From NCBI RefSeq assembly GCF_003254395.2, contig NC_037642.1, forward strand, positions 5,327,903 through 5,391,902: 64,000 nucleotides of DNA, in the 5' to 3' direction. This DNA comes from Apis mellifera (Eukaryota > Arthropoda > Insecta > Hymenoptera > Apidae). This document shows, piece by piece, positions 13,993 to 28,200 of the stretch (position 1 is its first letter; each line of letters starts with the position of its first letter). The position numbers were made by a program, and so were the translations under genes. The notes under the pieces were generated by a model. That model did no database searches, was not told where the DNA came from, and was given only the letters and a program-made list of their open reading frames with translations.

Positions 13993-14482
13993 AACAAAAA
14001 ATGTGAGAGAACGTGGTTAACTGAAGATTCCTGAGATAATTTCAAGCAAAAATTTTCGTTATTACTTTGTTAACTAATTATTAATTAATAAAAACAGAAA
14101 CAGTAGTGTTTAAACGTATAACTCATCGATTAAATTTTAACAAATCCAAGCAACGTGTATTGAATATAATAATTATTTTATGAGGAAAAAATTATATCGA
14201 ATTATATCTTATAGGAATAATCAGGATAAATTAATTATTATTATATAGTATAGAATATTTCTACAAGATTCTTTACTTCAAATTCTTCTTTTTTCATCAA
14301 TTTTTTCTCCTCCTCTTCTTTATCATGTACCCAACTTCTTTTCATTCTTTGGTTTATGCGCTTCATGATTGGTTTGTTAATAATTCATTAACAAAGTTAT
14401 AACAAACAAGTTTCTGCAAAGGAAAATGTTTCTTGAAATTATCTCAGAAATTTCCAGTTAACCGGTGTTTTTACATTTTTAA
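13993..14482 (-). mobile_element. MITE-like inverted-repeat element, copy B (inverted relative to A)
   Basis: The left arm near 14014-14090 contains GGTTAACTGAAGATTCCTGA followed by GATAATTTCAAGC. The reverse complement of the right arm (14395-14465) reads GGTTAACTGGAAATTTCTGA followed by GATAATTTCAAGAAACATTT. These arms match those of copy A. The interior pyrimidine-rich block (about 14285-14335) is the reverse complement in character of the purine-rich block in copy A, so B lies in the opposite orientation. It has no coding capacity. Limits are approximate. Confidence 0.65.
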
Positions 14483-17400
14483 AATAGTTTGTATTTATTA
14501 TTATATTTAATTATAATTTTTAAAATTAATTATTCGAAAATTTCACGATTGTTAATACTACAAAACTTCGTAACGAAGTATATAGATATAAGTATGATTA
14601 TAACTTGTGAAACTTGCATCGATAAAATCGTTTGTCTGCGAATAGATATTAAAAACGTTATTTTATTAAAATCGATTGTGGTTACATAAATTTTTTTTTT
14701 TTAAATAAAGTTTTTAAAAGAAACAATAGCACTCCTCCTGATTGCTTTCAATTTTGTTTGCCATTGTTTTTCATTTTTAGTAAGATTAATATTGCAAAGC
14801 AGGCAATTCAGAATGATTGCTTTTTGTTTTAATTTCATTAATTGCAGAGTTTTTTAAAGAAGCTTCTTAAGTACACACAAAGAATAGCGAAAATAGATCT
14901 TAATTACTGCTTCTTTTTACTGTTTCGTATATTCTTTTCCTTTAATCTAATAATCGCTAATTATACAGTATTACGTTTCTTCGCAATTTTATATTATATT
15001 CTTTTTTTTAGAATTGGTAGTTCATTAATTGCGAATTATAACGGTTGTGCATAATTATAACCTTTGAAACTGAAGTTGAAAATTAATTTACGTCATTAAA
15101 TGTTATCAATAACGTTTCCTTTGATTTCTATTGACTTCTTGTAAAATACATTTGAAGATTTAATATTTTCTCTTTAATATTTTAATAAAATAATTAAAGA
15201 TAATAACGAAGAATATACAAGTAGATGACCACTCTTCTTTTAAAAAAAACAAAGAAGGTTAATTTATGAAATATTATTTTTTACAATTAATCGTTGTTTT
15301 TCGATGAAAATATTTATTTTGTAATTTTTATTTACAATTTTTAAATTGTTTCGTAAAACCGAAATAATTTCTCCTCCTTTCGAGAAATATCGTTTATCAT
15401 AAATGGAATAAATAATTTGAAACTGATAAATTTTCCAGAAAATTATTCACTTTTTCTTCACTTTCGTGAAATTTCTTCCAATTGCAAAAGGAGGTATTTA
15501 CGCCCGCAAAGAACTGGAATGTTATACTTCGTGAAATTTCTTCAGTTAAGAATTTCAATAACGAATCACATATAGTTATGTTCCAGTTTACGTAAACTTT
15601 TTTAAAGCTTGAAGCACTCATTAAAAATTTGCAATATAAAATGAATGTTATAAAATGAAAAATTATAAAATTACAAAAATTAAACGCAATGCAGTAAAAA
15701 AAAAATTACAAATATAAAAAAATATTAATTTTTCAATTTATTCTGCATTAAAATATGTTTAGCACCATATTTTCAAGTATTCGTTTTTTAACATATACGT
15801 TGATGTACATATTTTTTTGATTCAATCTCTGCTCAACATCGATCTTGTTCCCTTTTTTTTTAAGATTTCAACTTTTAAAAAAATAAAAAAAAAGAAATCC
15901 TAATGTAGGTCATCGCTGGAACTTGGAATAATTTTCTCATTATTCATTTACTCCTATAGAATTCCTTCAGAAGAATCTCTTTTTTATACGAGATTGAAAC
16001 TACGTTAAAAGTTCGTAAACTTTTTAAGAAAGTTAATGAAATTAATCAATTAATCTATTGATTAATTAAATACAGATAAGTTTGATTTTCAATATTTCCA
16101 ATTAACAAAAAGATTTCCTCAAACAAGATTTCTTCCCCCTTTATTACAATTTTCTTCAATTTTTCAATTATATTCATACATTTCACCAGTTTTATCAATC
16201 CAAATTGATCAACACGATGAGATAATATATATCTCGATTACTTTTACGATTTTATATCGATATTACCCGAAAGATTATCACCACTATAGTTTAATCAATA
16301 TGGAACTTGTTAACATTGCCAAACACGCGTCGAATATTCCTGATAGATTCTCACTAGAGTTGGAACACATAGAATCGTGATTGCATCCTGATACTGATCA
16401 ACTTTCATCATTGTAACTTCATTGTAACAATCGTCTAACGATCTACGCCTCTGAATTCCTTTTCACGATTCATGAAATCGATAATCATATATCGCGTAAT
16501 TCCACATACTGAATTTCCAAACGGTGCTTTCCCACCGCGTTTGCTTCTGGGATTATTTCAGATGGACACAATCGTAAGTTATATCGTTGATTCAACTAGA
16601 AGATCATAATCGTTGGCGCAAAATTACAAGTTGTTATTCGGCAAACACGACCGGTGTTTAACGATACTTACTCGAAGAAACTTGATTATTAGATAGGAAC
16701 AAGATTACTATTATTATTATTGTTACGGCCGAGTTTACTTAGCGAAATTTAAATTGGGCGAATATTATTATTATACCAAACGGATGGAAAATTAAAAAAT
16801 AAAGTTTTAATTAATATTCTAATTATTATTCCTTTTATTTGATCTTTCTTCTTTTCTTTTCTTTTCTTTTTTTCTTTTAAACGCTTTAATTGAAAATAAT
16901 AGAACCACCATTGTCCGACAATTTTTTTCTTTGTCAAGTAATTCGAGTCTCAATTTCATGCCGTGTGAAACAACGTACGTTTAGAAATATGAACAATTGT
17001 TAGAAAATCGAAGGGTAATATTTGGAAAGTATTGCTCGTAATAAAGATTTTTTTTTCCTTTTTCTTTCTTTCTTTATCATGCTTGAAGGAAACTTAAAGT
17101 TTCTTTTAAAGCATCCGCTTTTAATTTTATTCCAATCTCGTTGAAACTGATAAAACAGGTGAACGAAGATTTCGATGAAAGTGAAAATGAGCGTCTTCTT
17201 TCTCAATTAAAGATATATATATATATATATATATATTGATTACGAAAAAGTTTATCAATTTATTAAATTTTCCAATAGATGTATTAAGAAATGTATTAAG
17301 AAAGATGAATTAAGAAATTATTCGTAAAGGAGGATGCGATCGAATGATGACGAGCAACGATTATAGTATAAGTAAAAAAAAAAAGATTTATTTGAAATAA

Positions 17401-17920
17401 TTCTTTTTTTTTTTTTGCAGAAGAGTGATTTCGATGAAAAATTTCTTCGATGGGGAAATTTAAAATATGCAGAACTGTCTACTCGAATGCACGATGATTC
17501 TAAAAACGGGAGGAATGTATTCAGATATATGTGAAATATGTGTGACGTAAAACGAACATATCGTTTGCCAAATTGAAACGAATAAATTTTCTCCCCCGAT
17601 AACATAAATACGCGAACAACATTTTCAAAACAAATATATATTCTATGATAATGAATCTTTCTAATTGTCACGGTTCTGTTTCAGAGAGACGTCAAACTGT
17701 TCCCCATCATTATCATCCATCATCGATCCGTCTGCAGAGAGGCAAACTCAAATTTTAAAACTTTCTACACAATCTTCGAAAACTTCCTTTCGAGAAACTG
17801 GCAGCAACAAGTTATTGTTTTTAGGTGAGAGATTTTTAATCTTTTTCCTTCTATAAAAAAAAAGAAAATCTCGTTTCAGGATTTTTTTAGTGTATTTAAA
17901 TATTCTATCACATCCACTAT
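14483..17920. other. Gene-poor AT-rich DNA
   Basis: Only short, low-complexity open frames and no family resemblance. A (TA)n tract lies at 17213-17236, and several polypyrimidine runs around 16840-17060 create spurious lysine-rich frames. No RNA gene was recognised. Confidence 0.55.
17213..17236. repeat. (TA)n microsatellite
   Basis: About 12 TA units after AAAGA. Confidence 0.9.
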
Positions 17921-18261
17921 ATTTTTATTCTATTTCAATTATTGATTGTAGATGTAAGAAAAAGGGTGACAAATTATTTACACGTTATTTACAGGTAAAA
18001 GGGAATTGTGATGAAAGCAGTAGGATCTCAAAGAACAAAAATATATACGTAATTTCCAACTCGAAGACTTTTTTACCATTTATTTGTTTCGCTATTTCTT
18101 TTCTTTTTTATTCTATTTCAATATTCCACTATTAGTTGTAAAATCTGAAGAAAAAGGCTTGCAAATTATTTGTAGGTGGAAGAGAATAAACGACAATAAA
18201 CACTGGGTATAGAATTTCAAAGAATAAGAATACGTGTGATTTCCAACTTGAAAGACGTATC
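17921..18261. repeat. Diverged direct tandem duplication of about 155-180 bp
   Basis: Copy 1 (about 17921-18073) and copy 2 (about 18103-18261) share the same order of blocks: TTTTTATTCTATTTCAAT, then TTGTAGAT or TTGTAAAAT, GAAAAAGG, a CAAATTATTT block, AAAGAACAA or AAAGAATAA, and finally TTTCCAACT with GAAGAC or GAAAGAC. Divergence is substantial, so this is an old local duplication. No coding function is seen in either copy. Confidence 0.7.
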
Positions 18262-21200
18262 AAAGGGTCGGCAAGAATATGAAATATCGAGGAAGCAAAC
18301 GATAAAATGATATTGTTGTCGAAAACTGTTCGTTCCTCGATTTTCGTAGGGGAAGGGAGGATGAAAAATTTGAGAGATTTAGCTCCGTTCAAAATGAACA
18401 GCGAATATGAAAGATGGTCGTGCGTCGGTATTGTAAGAGGGAACACTCGTTCTATCGATCCATCCCACGGAAAACTTGAAGTTGAAAGCTAAGTTTCAGC
18501 TTCGTGCATCGATGGATAAAACGGGCATTCTATTCCATGATAATTTCTTTCTTGTTCCGTGAATTCCTCGCTATTGACTCCGTTATTCATGATATTCCTT
18601 TACGCCGTTTTGAATGATGGTACATATTATTCGAACACTGAGTGCTCGTGCAAACAGAAAATGTGAAAATTTCTTCAAATGCTCGACACTCGCTGATTCT
18701 TGATAAAATTCTTTCATTATTTCTATTTTCCTCGTTTCATATAAAGTAGGGAAGAAATTCTTTCGCGCTACTTTGATTCATCAAGATCCTGTAACGTAAT
18801 TCAAACTCGATACTCGATACTTTTTCGATTGGAAAAGAAAAGTTTCTTGATTTTTTTTTATTGAATGTTAACAATTTGTGAAAGAAGAAGGAATATATGG
18901 ATGATATAATTTCGGTCTCGACGATTAAGAAAAAAGATTGTAAGTTTTTAGATCAGATTTAGATTAATGATTGTAATTAATTTCAGGTCTATTTTCAGTT
19001 ATTTCGTTCTATTCCTCCCACACGTGGCTATATCATTATAATACGTCCATTTTTTCATGCTCACCTCATCTCCATAGGACATTTCCATATTTATTGACAT
19101 CTTAATACATGCATATATGAATCTTATTCCATATCAATTGCGTTTAAATTATAAGTTTTAGATTCTTCCTTGAGTTTCCTTCCAGATATCTCGTGTTACC
19201 ATCCTTCCGCATTCTCATGAAAGAATTATCTCCCTCGAAGCGTTGAGAATTTGTTATAAAACTTTCATGGCCATCGTTGAAATTAAACAAATGAAAAGTT
19301 TGTACAACAGTATTATTTTCTATTAATGAGATCATATCTCTATGGCATATGTTTCCCATAAAAAGGAGTCTAGACAGAATTCTATGTGACGGGAAGTTTT
19401 TAGAAGAGCAAGGCAAACAATCGATCGCGTTAAAAGGAATACCGAATTCATAGCCAGCGTGAAACTTGCTGCGTAAAGGAGATAGAATCGATAAATCTGA
19501 TTTCAGAAGAACACGTAACTTTATTTTAAAGAAAAAGCTTTGAAAGTTATTTTGAAAAAACTTTGAAAAGATGTTTTCCCTTATTGATCTAAAAGGATGA
19601 AGAAGAGCAAGGTGTGTGCTGTGAAAATAATATCATGTTTTTCAAAATCTCTTATAAGAATGACGATGTGAAATTTTTCACGAAATGTAAAATATTCGAT
19701 TCAAAAAACGAGTCCATGCACTACAAGGAAAATCCATTGAATTCCTGTCCTCAGTGAAACAATAATATCCCCAAAATGGACGTCTCTTTGAAGTCGGGAT
19801 CCATTTACGTTGCTTAGATTTTGAACAAGAGATTTTATTCTCCTGGAATAACATATTGTTTTCACCTGATCTCGTATACAAAGCAAACCTGAGAAAAATA
19901 ATAAATGAAGTTTGAATAAAAGTAATCTTTTATCATGACTGGTAATGGATGGGCGATGATGGTTTCAAACTCAACATGTTCCAGCAAATTCGAATAAAAT
20001 TTAATACCATTACTGTATTTACGTGATGTTTAAATACGATTTTTATTTTATTTTGTATTGAGTATAATACCTCGCTATGGTAATGAAAGGTAATTCAATT
20101 TTCTTTTCATTAATATATCCACAGTTGTGCTCTTATAACTGGTCGGCATTCTGTTATTAATATTATTTTCTATTCAATTTGTAAAAATTCTCATAAATAT
20201 ATTCTGATTTTGGACATTTTGGACATTTTGGAATTTGTTTATTTAAATATTCCCATAATATTAATTATTTAAAGGCTTCAAATTAACATTATTAGATATT
20301 ATTATTTAATATAGAAATAAAATAGAATTCAACAATAAAGATTATTTTACAAAATAGTAACATACATTACGTCCACATATTTATAAATCAGAATATATGT
20401 TGATCTCTCTAATTTTTGTGTAAAAAAAAAGTTGGATCAAATAGATTCAAAAAATTTGCGACAGTGATATTAATTCTCTTTTCAAAATACTCTCAATAAA
20501 ACAAAGAAAAATCGCGAAATTTTCAATTAATATGATCAATTAATAGTGATAATTAAAATGCATGAAGAAATATAACGGATAAAGGTAATAGGAAAAAATT
20601 TCATTGTGCAATTACAAGTGATTTATTAATATGATATAATATTAAAATGAGAACATAATGGATTCTCATTCATCCATTTTCCAATGGTATTGAATAATGA
20701 TTAATAATATCTCATGATTTACAAATAATAGTACAATCATATAATTCAATCAACTAGAATAATTTATAATAAGTGTTTTATCTTTTAATGTTTTATTTAT
20801 AATTCATCTATCTTTAGAAAAATTGAATAGAATGCTCATGAAAAAAATTCGATTTAACATTTTATTATGCGATCACACAAAGGAAAAGAAGAATGCACAG
20901 AATTTAGCTATTTTTCTTCTTCTTAGAAAATAATATATATACATTATTAAATATTGAAAATATTTATGTACGTGAATGTACATTGAAACAAAATTTAACG
21001 TACAATATTCGATAATATATCCATATTCAATCGAAGGATTGATCAAGAATTATCAAAATAAATCTGTTAAGATCATCATAAACCGAGTATTATGTTTACT
21101 ATATAATACAATATATAATAGCCGTATAAATTGGATAAAATACTAATATAATACATATACACGTTAATGTATACGTTAAATCGTGTTAAATATTTCAATT

Positions 21201-24200
21201 GATTTATTTTGAAATATTATTAAATATAAAATAAAATAAAATACTTTCAGCAAGAGAGTAAATATTTTAAAATTTTCACGATGTTAAAGTAAATATTTGC
21301 TCCTTTTAACATCGTCGGCTAATCGAAATTTCTATATAACGAAAACAATAAGCACACTCGAAAGGGATCATATTAAGGAAGGAAAATAAAGTTATTACCT
21401 CCTACGAAAGCTAAGGCTCGTGTCGAGGGTCGGCATTAATGGATATCGATGGAACGGTTTATCTTTCTCCTTTCCGATTCTTAAATTAAACCGACAACCT
21501 TAGAGATTTTATTTTCGAACAAATAAGCTCGTTACCTTGTGCTGTAAAGGTTGATCTATTACATTAAGAACAATCAATCTCATGGAACAATCAATCTCAT
21601 GCAGTTACGTTTTATTAGAGATGTTGCGTTAACGAAAACATCAATATTCCATTTTGACAATTATGATGAATTATGATGGCGGAAGACGTAGTAATGAACG
21701 GTTGTTATCGCGCCTATGATTTTCTATTCGAGATTGCTTTGGATCGAATTTTATCATACGTGTAATCACCAATAATTTGAAATATAATTCCCTTTTTTAA
21801 AATATTATCGAATTATATTGTCGCGTATTATTTATGTTAAATTAACACGTATCAAATATCGTTTGATATAAAATTATTATTTTTTTTTTCATGTATTTTT
21901 CTCTTTTTCTTTTTTCTTTTTTTAAATATGCACGATTGTTGTTTTTTAAATATGCACGTTGTAAAAGAAAAAATATTTGTGGTGAAAATCTATTTTATAG
22001 AAAAAACAATTTTTTAAAAAAAAAAAGTGTTATTTATGAAATTGTTGTATTCTAATGTGTAATTTGTATGTAACTAAAAAATAAATAAATGCGGTTACAG
22101 TAAAGATATTATTAAATTTTAAAAAAATTGTTCAAACACAGAAGATAATTTATTCATTAAAAAATTGTGTAGACAATTCAAAAATAAATGGAAAATTCGT
22201 GCAGGGATTCGTGAAAATGAGTGAAAATATTACGAATCTAATTTTTTGATTGTACATCCTCGTCATTTTCAAATTCTGCATTATCCATGCATCATCTATT
22301 GATTGATTTCCATTTATTTATCAACGTGCGTTGTACCTTTATTAATTTCACGTGTATATCATGTATGTACAAGTATTTACCATGTTCCTTCTATAATTGT
22401 ACTCTCAGAATATGGTAACGAGTTTAAACCATTATCAAATAATTCTCCAATATCGAGTAATTTTCTTCAGAAATGATAATAGTGCTATTATATAAAATTA
22501 TTTAATACTATAAACATTAATACTTCTTTTATTCATTCAAAATAACGATTGATTTTATTTGTTATTTTCTCAAAAAGGTTAAATGCAATAATCATAATTG
22601 CAATAATAAAATTCACACAAGAAAAAAAAGTATATAAGTATATTAATTTTTACAGAGAAGCAATTTTTGAATTGAACTTGTTGAATTATTGATTGTGTAT
22701 CATTTGCATTTGTAAATTTCTCTACTTTTCTAATTTTGAAATATTGAAATTCTCTTTAAGTTTTTGTTAAAAAAAAAATTATCTTTATCAACTTTCCTCC
22801 TGAATTTCTAGAATTATTTTCCCCTTTTGTATTTTTATTTCCAATCATTTTCAATAAAAAGAATTATCATACATCACACACATAACGTGTTACACAATAT
22901 GTACACAAGTATTATTCTTTTATTTCCATCTTTCTCAAATACAAAATATGTTTTTATAGAACAATCCTCCCTTTGAATCTGATATCGATCATCACACGAA
23001 TATTCCAACGATCGTGTAACGGGATAATTGTTTTTATATATACTTGATATATATATATCAAATACGTATATTACAAACGAGAAAATTCTTTTTCCTTTAA
23101 TATGATCGATGAATAATAAAATTTAATCGGATTGTAAAAGATTTGATGTCATTTTTAAATCAATTCAATAATTTTACGTGAAAGAGCAACGCAATTAATG
23201 GAGGTTAAACTTCGTATATAATTCGTACTTACCCTCAAGTTACACACTTTTGTATCACAACGAGGTTCGATTCACTTGTTGAAACACGAAGTATCGAAGA
23301 TCCCCTTATTTTATGGATATATATATATCGTGTTTAACGTTTCACACACACATGCACGGCATTAAACGAAAGCTGCGAAATTGTCACGGAAAACATCGCC
23401 CTTTTTTTTCCATTTCTTCCCTGTGAATTTCACGGCTACGGATCGCCGTGCAACAGGTTTCTTTGACGTAGGGAAAGAAGACGAAGAAAAAAATGAAAAA
23501 AAAAAGGACAGCCTGCTTAATTCAAGAACTCAAAAGATTAACTGATCGTTCGTCGAAATTTCCATAAAATTTTATCCTCGTTCGACTCAAATAATATTCG
23601 TTGAAACGAGATAAAAACAATTTTGAAACTAATTGTTAAAATTCTTTTCTACGATTTACATCATAAAAAATTGGATTTCTTTCGTTTATTTTTAGAAAGC
23701 TTCACGATCAATCGCCACGAAAAAACGAAAATTTGAAAAATTAACTAATGATAAAAAATTCTTTTTACTCCCTTATATAAATCCTTCAGAAGATTTTTAA
23801 AAACGAATCCCTCAAAAGCTTTTACCAGATTAATCCATCATCATCGTCACAAGGAACCAAATGACCAATTTTTAAAATCGTCCAAAGCAAAAATTAAAAA
23901 ATTGCGACAAAATTTTTCCCACTATTTACAAATATTACATGATGAATCCCTTTAATGGATTCTTGGAACGAGTCGATCGAATAAAATAAAACATTTTTTT
24001 AAAACTCATTCGAATACAACACTGGAACTTATTTCCAATCGATTCGACACCCTTTACTCCCTGTTTCTTTACTCAGCAAGAGGTTACCAAAAAAAAAAAA
24101 AAAAAGAAAACGACTACCGACCACGAAGAGGGTTGAACAACAGGAGCGGGCAAAATGGTACACGTTGAAAACGGGTTGGTGGTCACGGGGTTACTGGTGA

Positions 24201-27200
24201 AAATTCACCAAGGATCCTTTGCTCTCCCTGTCTCGCTTGAAGAAGGAGTCTGCGCGATGCCACGGTGTTCCACGACGATCAGCATCCACGCTTGCAATTA
24301 GCAACACGCAATAAAGAGATACGTTTCCCGATACAACATGCTTCTACTTCAATAGCGGCTCTATGATCTTGTTTCGTGCATTTTGCATGATGCATGCAAT
24401 TCCATCCTATTGATTCGACCAATTGAAAATTGATTGAAAGAGGAGAGGAGGGATGTCGGAAGATGGAATAGAATTTAACGCAAATGTTTAGAGATTTTTT
24501 TTTTTTTTTTTTGGTAAACTCGGGGGTTGGAGCGTTTTATGTACTATTGTGAAATTCGGATGAAGCAAAAAAAATTTAAATTCAATTTTTTTCGACGGTG
24601 GGAAATCCACCGAGCGAGCGCGATTTTTCCACTTTGCTCTTATTTTACTTTGTAATTGAACTCGATAAATATTTTTAAAGCAACGATTGAAGAATACGAA
24701 ATGAGATATCGGAAAATTTGTTTCGGGTTGTAGTTAGGGGAGGGGGAAAAAATATTGGAATATTCATGTCAAAGTGAGATGAGAAAATTATAAAGTTTTA
24801 AAAAAAGGAAAAAAGAAAAATCGTAATCGTATAGATATGAAACTCGATCTCTCTTATTTTAGGAAATATAAACTCTGTATTTCGTGGCATACATTTTTCC
24901 ACGACGTTTTCGAAATAATTCAATATGTACCGTAATATCAAAAATATTTCATTTCTGGAGACAGAATAAAATATATATATATATATTCCTTCCTAAATCT
25001 CCAAAAGTAATAAGGCAACAAAATCTTGAAGCGGTGGTATACAGCAGCCATCCATCACGAGTTCCTTTCACGAATGTTAAAATCTTTTTTCTCAGACGCG
25101 ACGTTTCATCCATTCTTAATTTTTTTCTGCTCCTTTTCTTTGTCCTTCGTATTTCGTATTTCGTATCTTCTTGGAAATCATAATAGTATTGGTATAACGA
25201 TGTCGTTCGTTCGAATTCTCTCGCAAATTATTTTTACGATTTCTTGCCTCGACTTTGATTACGTCTACCACTGCTATTATTCTCGTAGAAAGAATCTAAA
25301 CAAGATCTCAAGATCTTAAGAGATCTTGATGGAGATCTCTCGCCCCGACGAGAACAAAATGATCTAATCGGTGGATCTCCCAACGTGAAAATGTTAGTCG
25401 TCAATTGAGACGAATCAACTTTAACATTCGTCGTAACGATCAATTTTCAACATCGATCGATATATTCAAAATGAGAGGGGTTAAAATAAAACAATTTTTG
25501 TTTCCTTTATTGCGCATTTTTTTTTTTTATTTCTTTCTATTTTCTTTTCATTCATTCATTCACCTTGTAATTTAACATCTCGTCACTCGATTTCCATCTT
25601 TCTATTATTTTTTTTTTTTTTTTTTTACAATTGAATCGCAGTCGTTTTCCTCCATTAAATCAATTTCCACGACCAAATCCCGGGTTAATATTAAAGATGC
25701 ATTCGCGATAAAGAGTAGGATTGCACGATTGTTCTCCGTTTATTTTCCTCGGTTGGAAGGTTTATCGTGTATCCCCCTCCTCCCTCGACCAGATATTGTG
25801 CGACTTATCTCTATGATTAATTGACTTTCTCGCGAATCGTGAGAAAAAAAATTCTCGCGATTTAATTAAACGAAATCGTTACAATCGTTAACGAACTATT
25901 GCAAACTACCAGTTATTTCGTGCAAATTTCTGGATAAAAAATGAATTTATACAAAATTGACGAGTTTGCAAAAATTTCGAATTTAAAATTTTCTCTTCAT
26001 CGATGTGGTTAAATGCTAATTAAAAATGTTATCAACGTGATTCGCATCCCGCATAGAATTCGAAAGCTTTTTGCGTTGAATACAAAATCGTCTTTACGGT
26101 AATTTTCATCTGGATAAATTTGCAAGAAATGGAGCAGTCAATGTTGATTTTTTTTTTTTGAAATAATTGTTGAATGACATAAGAATTTTATATCTTCGTG
26201 TTTTCGAAGTTTTTATTTATAATAATTAGAAAATCGTTCGATACAATCTACGATTCTTCCATATTTTTCAAGATCAAATAAGTTTCGATATAAAAGTGTC
26301 ATTGAGAATTTGATTTTCTTATTGAGAGTATAAGTACTAATAATTGGTGAAAGATCGACTTTTAAAACTGAAGACTTTGTTCTTTCTTCTTCTTCATATT
26401 CCTTCATTTAAATACTCTCGATAAATCGAACAAAAAAAAAAAAATGGAATAAATAGATTCGCTGGAAGGAATAGGTCAAACGTCGTTCGAGTTAAATGAA
26501 AAAAGTTTTCTTCGTATCTAAATGAAGGTGTAATCCTTTATTAGCTCAAGAACCTCTAACTTCTAACAAAGTTTCCCTCTCTTCTGTATCTCTCTCCAGA
26601 CAAAAAAAAAAAAAAATCTAAAAAACCATGTTTTCTCCTTCGTTTTTATTTTTTTTGTTTTCGATTACAATCGATCGAAACAAACACGTTTATTATTCAG
26701 AAATTAAAAAGCAAACAGAAAGCCTCAGGGCTTAAATGTCATTTTCCACCCCATGAATTTTTTATTCCCGCCGGTATTAGTCGGTAAATTGGTGGCTATT
26801 AATTGCGCTCGAGATTTAAAATTTCAGCCGAACACGAATAAAAAATTATCCATTAAAAAGGTCAATTACCATGCTAGTTGGAAAGATAGAATTACGTGCG
26901 AGCTAGAAAATCAATCGCGGCATTATTATTCGTTTCGTATCATCGAAGTCACGTCTTCCTTTATCACGTGACCAATGCACGATTGATTTGTTATTAAAAT
27001 GAGCAGAGAGAGTAATCAAGTAATTCAGACTAAATTCTCAACCCTCCACCCTTATCGATTTTAACCACTTCAATCTCCATTACCTCAAATTTACCCCTTC
27101 ATCATTCATCCCCATCCGATAATTTCGAAACGCCTGAATCTGAACGATATCCAACGATTCTTATCGATTCTTATCTTAAGTTAATTCATAAACTTTTGAG

Positions 27201-27910
27201 TTTAATCTACGTTACAACTACTGTTAAACTCTTTTATCGCGTGAAACCCATCTCTTGAAACTGACGGCCAAGATCTCGTTAATTCCTTCGAATCGCGAAT
27301 CAATTATAGGATAGTTTGGAAACTGTGGAAAATTAACGATTGCACGTGTCAATCTTCCAGAAATCTCCCTAATTCTGTTAGAAACTTCTATTGTAAAAGG
27401 AGGATCACCGAGTTTAAGGGATGATCATGCTCACGAAACTGTAAATAACTCGTTAGTTCGGAAATTAATGTCAGAAGATGTTCGAACTTCTCGAGGAGAA
27501 ATCGAGGAGAGGAGAGAAAAAAAGTGTACTTAAAAACAAGACTTTGATCGATGTTGGTCAGATATTACGTTTAATCGTGTTGACACATTTCATGGCGTCA
27601 TTTCAGTGGTTTTCTTCGTACATTTAATATATATCCAACCATATCAATTGATTTCACGTTATTTATTTCATTTCAATCCAGTCCATCCCACGTTAACGAT
27701 TCATTGATTGTAATTAGCAACAATGGTTTTTTTAACGAGGAATCTTTTATTTGAACAAATTATTTGGAATAATATTACGTAATATACTCTAATGCATAAT
27801 AAAGTGGTAGATGAGAGTTTTCCCTTGGCTTAAATAAAAAATGGAAACATATAATATTTTTATGAAAATAATAGGAAACTTTTAATCTTTATTTTTAAAA
27901 TTACATTTAC
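18262..27910. other. Long gene-poor stretch
   Basis: I cannot support a protein or RNA gene in these 9.6 kb. Small items seen: a tandem 17-mer pair (GAACAATCAATCTCATG twice) near 21568-21601; a weak hairpin near 21279-21314 (CGATGTTAAA and its complement); poly-A and poly-T runs. Slightly GC-richer sequence lies at 24100-24350 and 24590-24620, including GAGCGAGCGCGA, and could be regulatory. Open frames at 19144-19416 and 19678-19886 (minus) are not low-complexity but resemble no family I know. Confidence 0.5.
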
Positions 27911-28200
27911 TTATTTTTCCACGTAATCACCTCTTACTTCAATACATTTTTCATCAAGTAGGTTAGCTTTTTCTAATTCTTCTTTTCACCTCTTTAGAAG
28001 ATCAACCTTTTTCTCAAAACCATTTCTTCACTTAGTAAACTTTACCTCTTCGTTACAGTTGAAATGTTGGCGCTTCGAGTGTCCATTAGTTCCAGATGAA
28101 GATCACTAAATATCTAAGTCTGAACTGTATGATGGACGATGGTTTCGAGAAAATGGGGGCAATTTTTTCACGAATTATAATCAAACACAGCGAATTTGCC
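27911..28200 (-). pseudogene. Decayed mariner/Tc1-like transposase, C-terminal fragment
   Basis: Read on the minus strand, this is the end of a mariner-type DDE transposase, the enzyme that cuts and pastes the element. The last residues KCIEVRGDYVEK before a TAA at 27913-27911 are the classic mariner C-terminus. Upstream in the same frame come NEEVK (the usual FNCNEEVK-like segment) and, after a frame change, SDLHLE, matching the family's PPYSPDLAPSDxHLF block that carries the last catalytic Asp. At least two in-frame stops and one or more frameshifts interrupt it. The N-terminal helix-turn-helix and first catalytic residues are not visible, and no terminal inverted repeats were found. It is a dead 3' relic. 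Confidence 0.75.

Noticed and set aside
19144..19886. Minus-strand open frames of 90, 67 and 61 codons
   Set aside because: Not low-complexity, but no recognisable motif, no consistent splice structure and overlapping alternative frames.
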